A stretch of DNA of 64,000 bases from an uncultured Chloroflexales bacterium (GTDB lineage: Bacteria; Chloroflexota; Chloroflexia; Chloroflexales; Chloroflexaceae): assembly GCA_937918935.1 (NCBI GenBank), contig CAKZSI010000057.1:43362-107361 (forward strand), in the 5' to 3' direction. Below the pieces are notes generated by a model, which saw nothing but the letters and a program-made list of their open reading frames with translations, did not search any database and was not told the DNA's origin. Positions 63,539-64,000 of this stretch are shown here, piece after piece (the first letter of the stretch is position 1; each line of letters opens with the position of its first letter). Both the position numbers and the translations under genes were made by a program.

Positions 63539-64000
63539 TCACCCCAACGCCGCCACGGCCCGCTGCGCGCTCTCGGCAGGCTTGACCTTGATCTCGGCCT
63601 GAACGACCTGCCCCGCCTCGTCTATCACGAAGTGTGAGCGCTCGACCCCCATGTACTTCTTGCCGTACATACTCTTCTCCACCCACACCCCATAGGTCTC
63701 GGCCACACGATGCTCATCATCCACCAGCAGGGTGAAGGGCAGATTGTGTCTGGTCTTAAACTTCTGGTGCGACTTGACACTGTCGGGGCTCACGCCGAGC
63801 ACGACAGCGTTCTTCGCCTCGATGGTCGGGTAGTTGTCGCGGAAGCCGCACGCCTGCGTGGTGCAGCCCGAGGTGTCGTCCTTCGGGTAGAAGTAGAGAA
63901 TCACCTTCTTCCCCCGGAACTGCGACAGACGCACCGGCTCGCCGGTGTCGCTCAGGACCTCGAAGTCGGGCGCCATGTCCCCGACCTTGACCTTCTGCTC
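63539..64000 (-). CDS. bcp: Thioredoxin-dependent peroxiredoxin, Bcp/PrxQ type (5' end outside the window)
   Basis: At least 153 residues are visible. The frame stays open to the window edge and reads EQKVKVGD before MAPDFEVLSDTGEPVRLSQFRGK. Bcp proteins usually begin with a KVGDKAPDF block, so the true start lies beyond 64000. The peroxidatic Cys and resolving Cys are in SGCTTQACGFRDNY (spacing C-x4-C, the PrxQ form). Other blocks are VILYFYPKDDT, VLGVSPDSVKSHQKF, PFTLLVDDE and VERSHFVIDEAG. It reduces peroxides with thioredoxin as donor. It converges with the cardiolipin synthase gene. Confidence 0.94.
   Translation of the reverse strand, partial: EQKVKVGDMAPDFEVLSDTGEPVRLSQFRGKKVILYFYPKDDTSGCTTQACGFRDNYPTIEAKNAVVLGVSPDSVKSHQKFKTRHNLPFTLLVDDEHRVAETYGVWVEKSMYGKKYMGVERSHFVIDEAGQVVQAEIKVKPAESAQRAVAALG

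Noticed and set aside
1..64000. tRNA or rRNA genes, intact transposases, phage or toxin-antitoxin modules
   Set aside because: Reading the intergenic regions by eye gave no T-loop, no rRNA-like block and no transposase motif. A covariance-model scan could still find something small.

Overview
The window is GC-rich (roughly two thirds G+C) bacterial chromosome, densely coding, and it reads as a member of the Chloroflexota, probably class Chloroflexia. The signs are a polar-lipid and lipoprotein gene set without outer-membrane genes, VanW and FPETGH/YFERAR repeat proteins, a threonyl-tRNA synthetase lacking the TGS domain, many RsbU/RsbW/STAS regulators, and abundant intergenic hairpin repeats. 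This placement is inference from protein style. No rRNA, tRNA or photosynthesis gene is present to fix it.

Layout. 0.1-13.7 kb is housekeeping and envelope: an LLM-family oxidoreductase, a DUF429 protein, a 2-oxoacid dehydrogenase E2, an LCP ligase, a methyltransferase, thrS, a degenerate cinA and proS. 13.8-19.1 kb holds fabZ and a peptide-type ABC transporter (binding protein plus two permeases, no ATPase genes). The binding protein appears circularly permuted. 19.1-20.3 kb has a broken formylglycine-generating-enzyme fragment between hairpin repeats and a Uma2-family gene. 20.8-30.7 kb holds a lipoprotein, a UvrD/PcrA helicase, a LysR regulator, a VanW protein, manA, rsmE and a C-terminal processing protease. 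At 31.2-33.1 kb lies a pseudokinase joined to a DnaJ-type zinc finger and a C-terminal membrane anchor. 33.6-37.3 kb has a secreted glycoside-hydrolase-like lipoprotein, a methyltransferase pair and a decayed HlyD-type adaptor next to a tight cluster of DnaA boxes.

Signalling dominates the second half. An operon at 38.5-41.4 kb encodes a STAS protein, a GAF-PP2C phosphatase, an RsbW-like ATPase and a lone receiver. 41.9-50.3 kb carries maf with a NarL-type regulator, a phosphatidyltransferase, an ECF sigma factor with its probable anti-sigma factor, a reductase, a phosphatidylserine-decarboxylase-like protein lacking the pyruvoyl serine, and membrane proteins. After hisF (50.6 kb), the stretch 51.5-59.7 kb is a second partner-switching island: membrane GAF-GAF-PP2C, a fused RsbW-STAS protein, STAS, a HEAT-repeat protein, a small membrane protein, a PP2C phosphatase with a membrane anchor, and a membrane PAS-STAS (RsbR-like) protein. 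The window closes with mutL, cardiolipin synthase and a peroxiredoxin cut by the window edge.

Between genes lie several families of palindromic repeats. The commonest has the core GGGGAAACC-N-GGTTTCCCC followed by CACGCCCCTGCC, often with a second hairpin GGGAGGGCGCAGCCCTCCC. A 71-bp tandem repeat with a GTAGAGACG palindrome sits at 47.0 kb. No CRISPR array, intact transposase, phage module, tRNA or rRNA was found. The items best worth following up are the permuted binding protein, the pseudokinase-DnaJ zinc-finger protein, the fused kinase-antagonist switch and the two-hairpin dispersed element.
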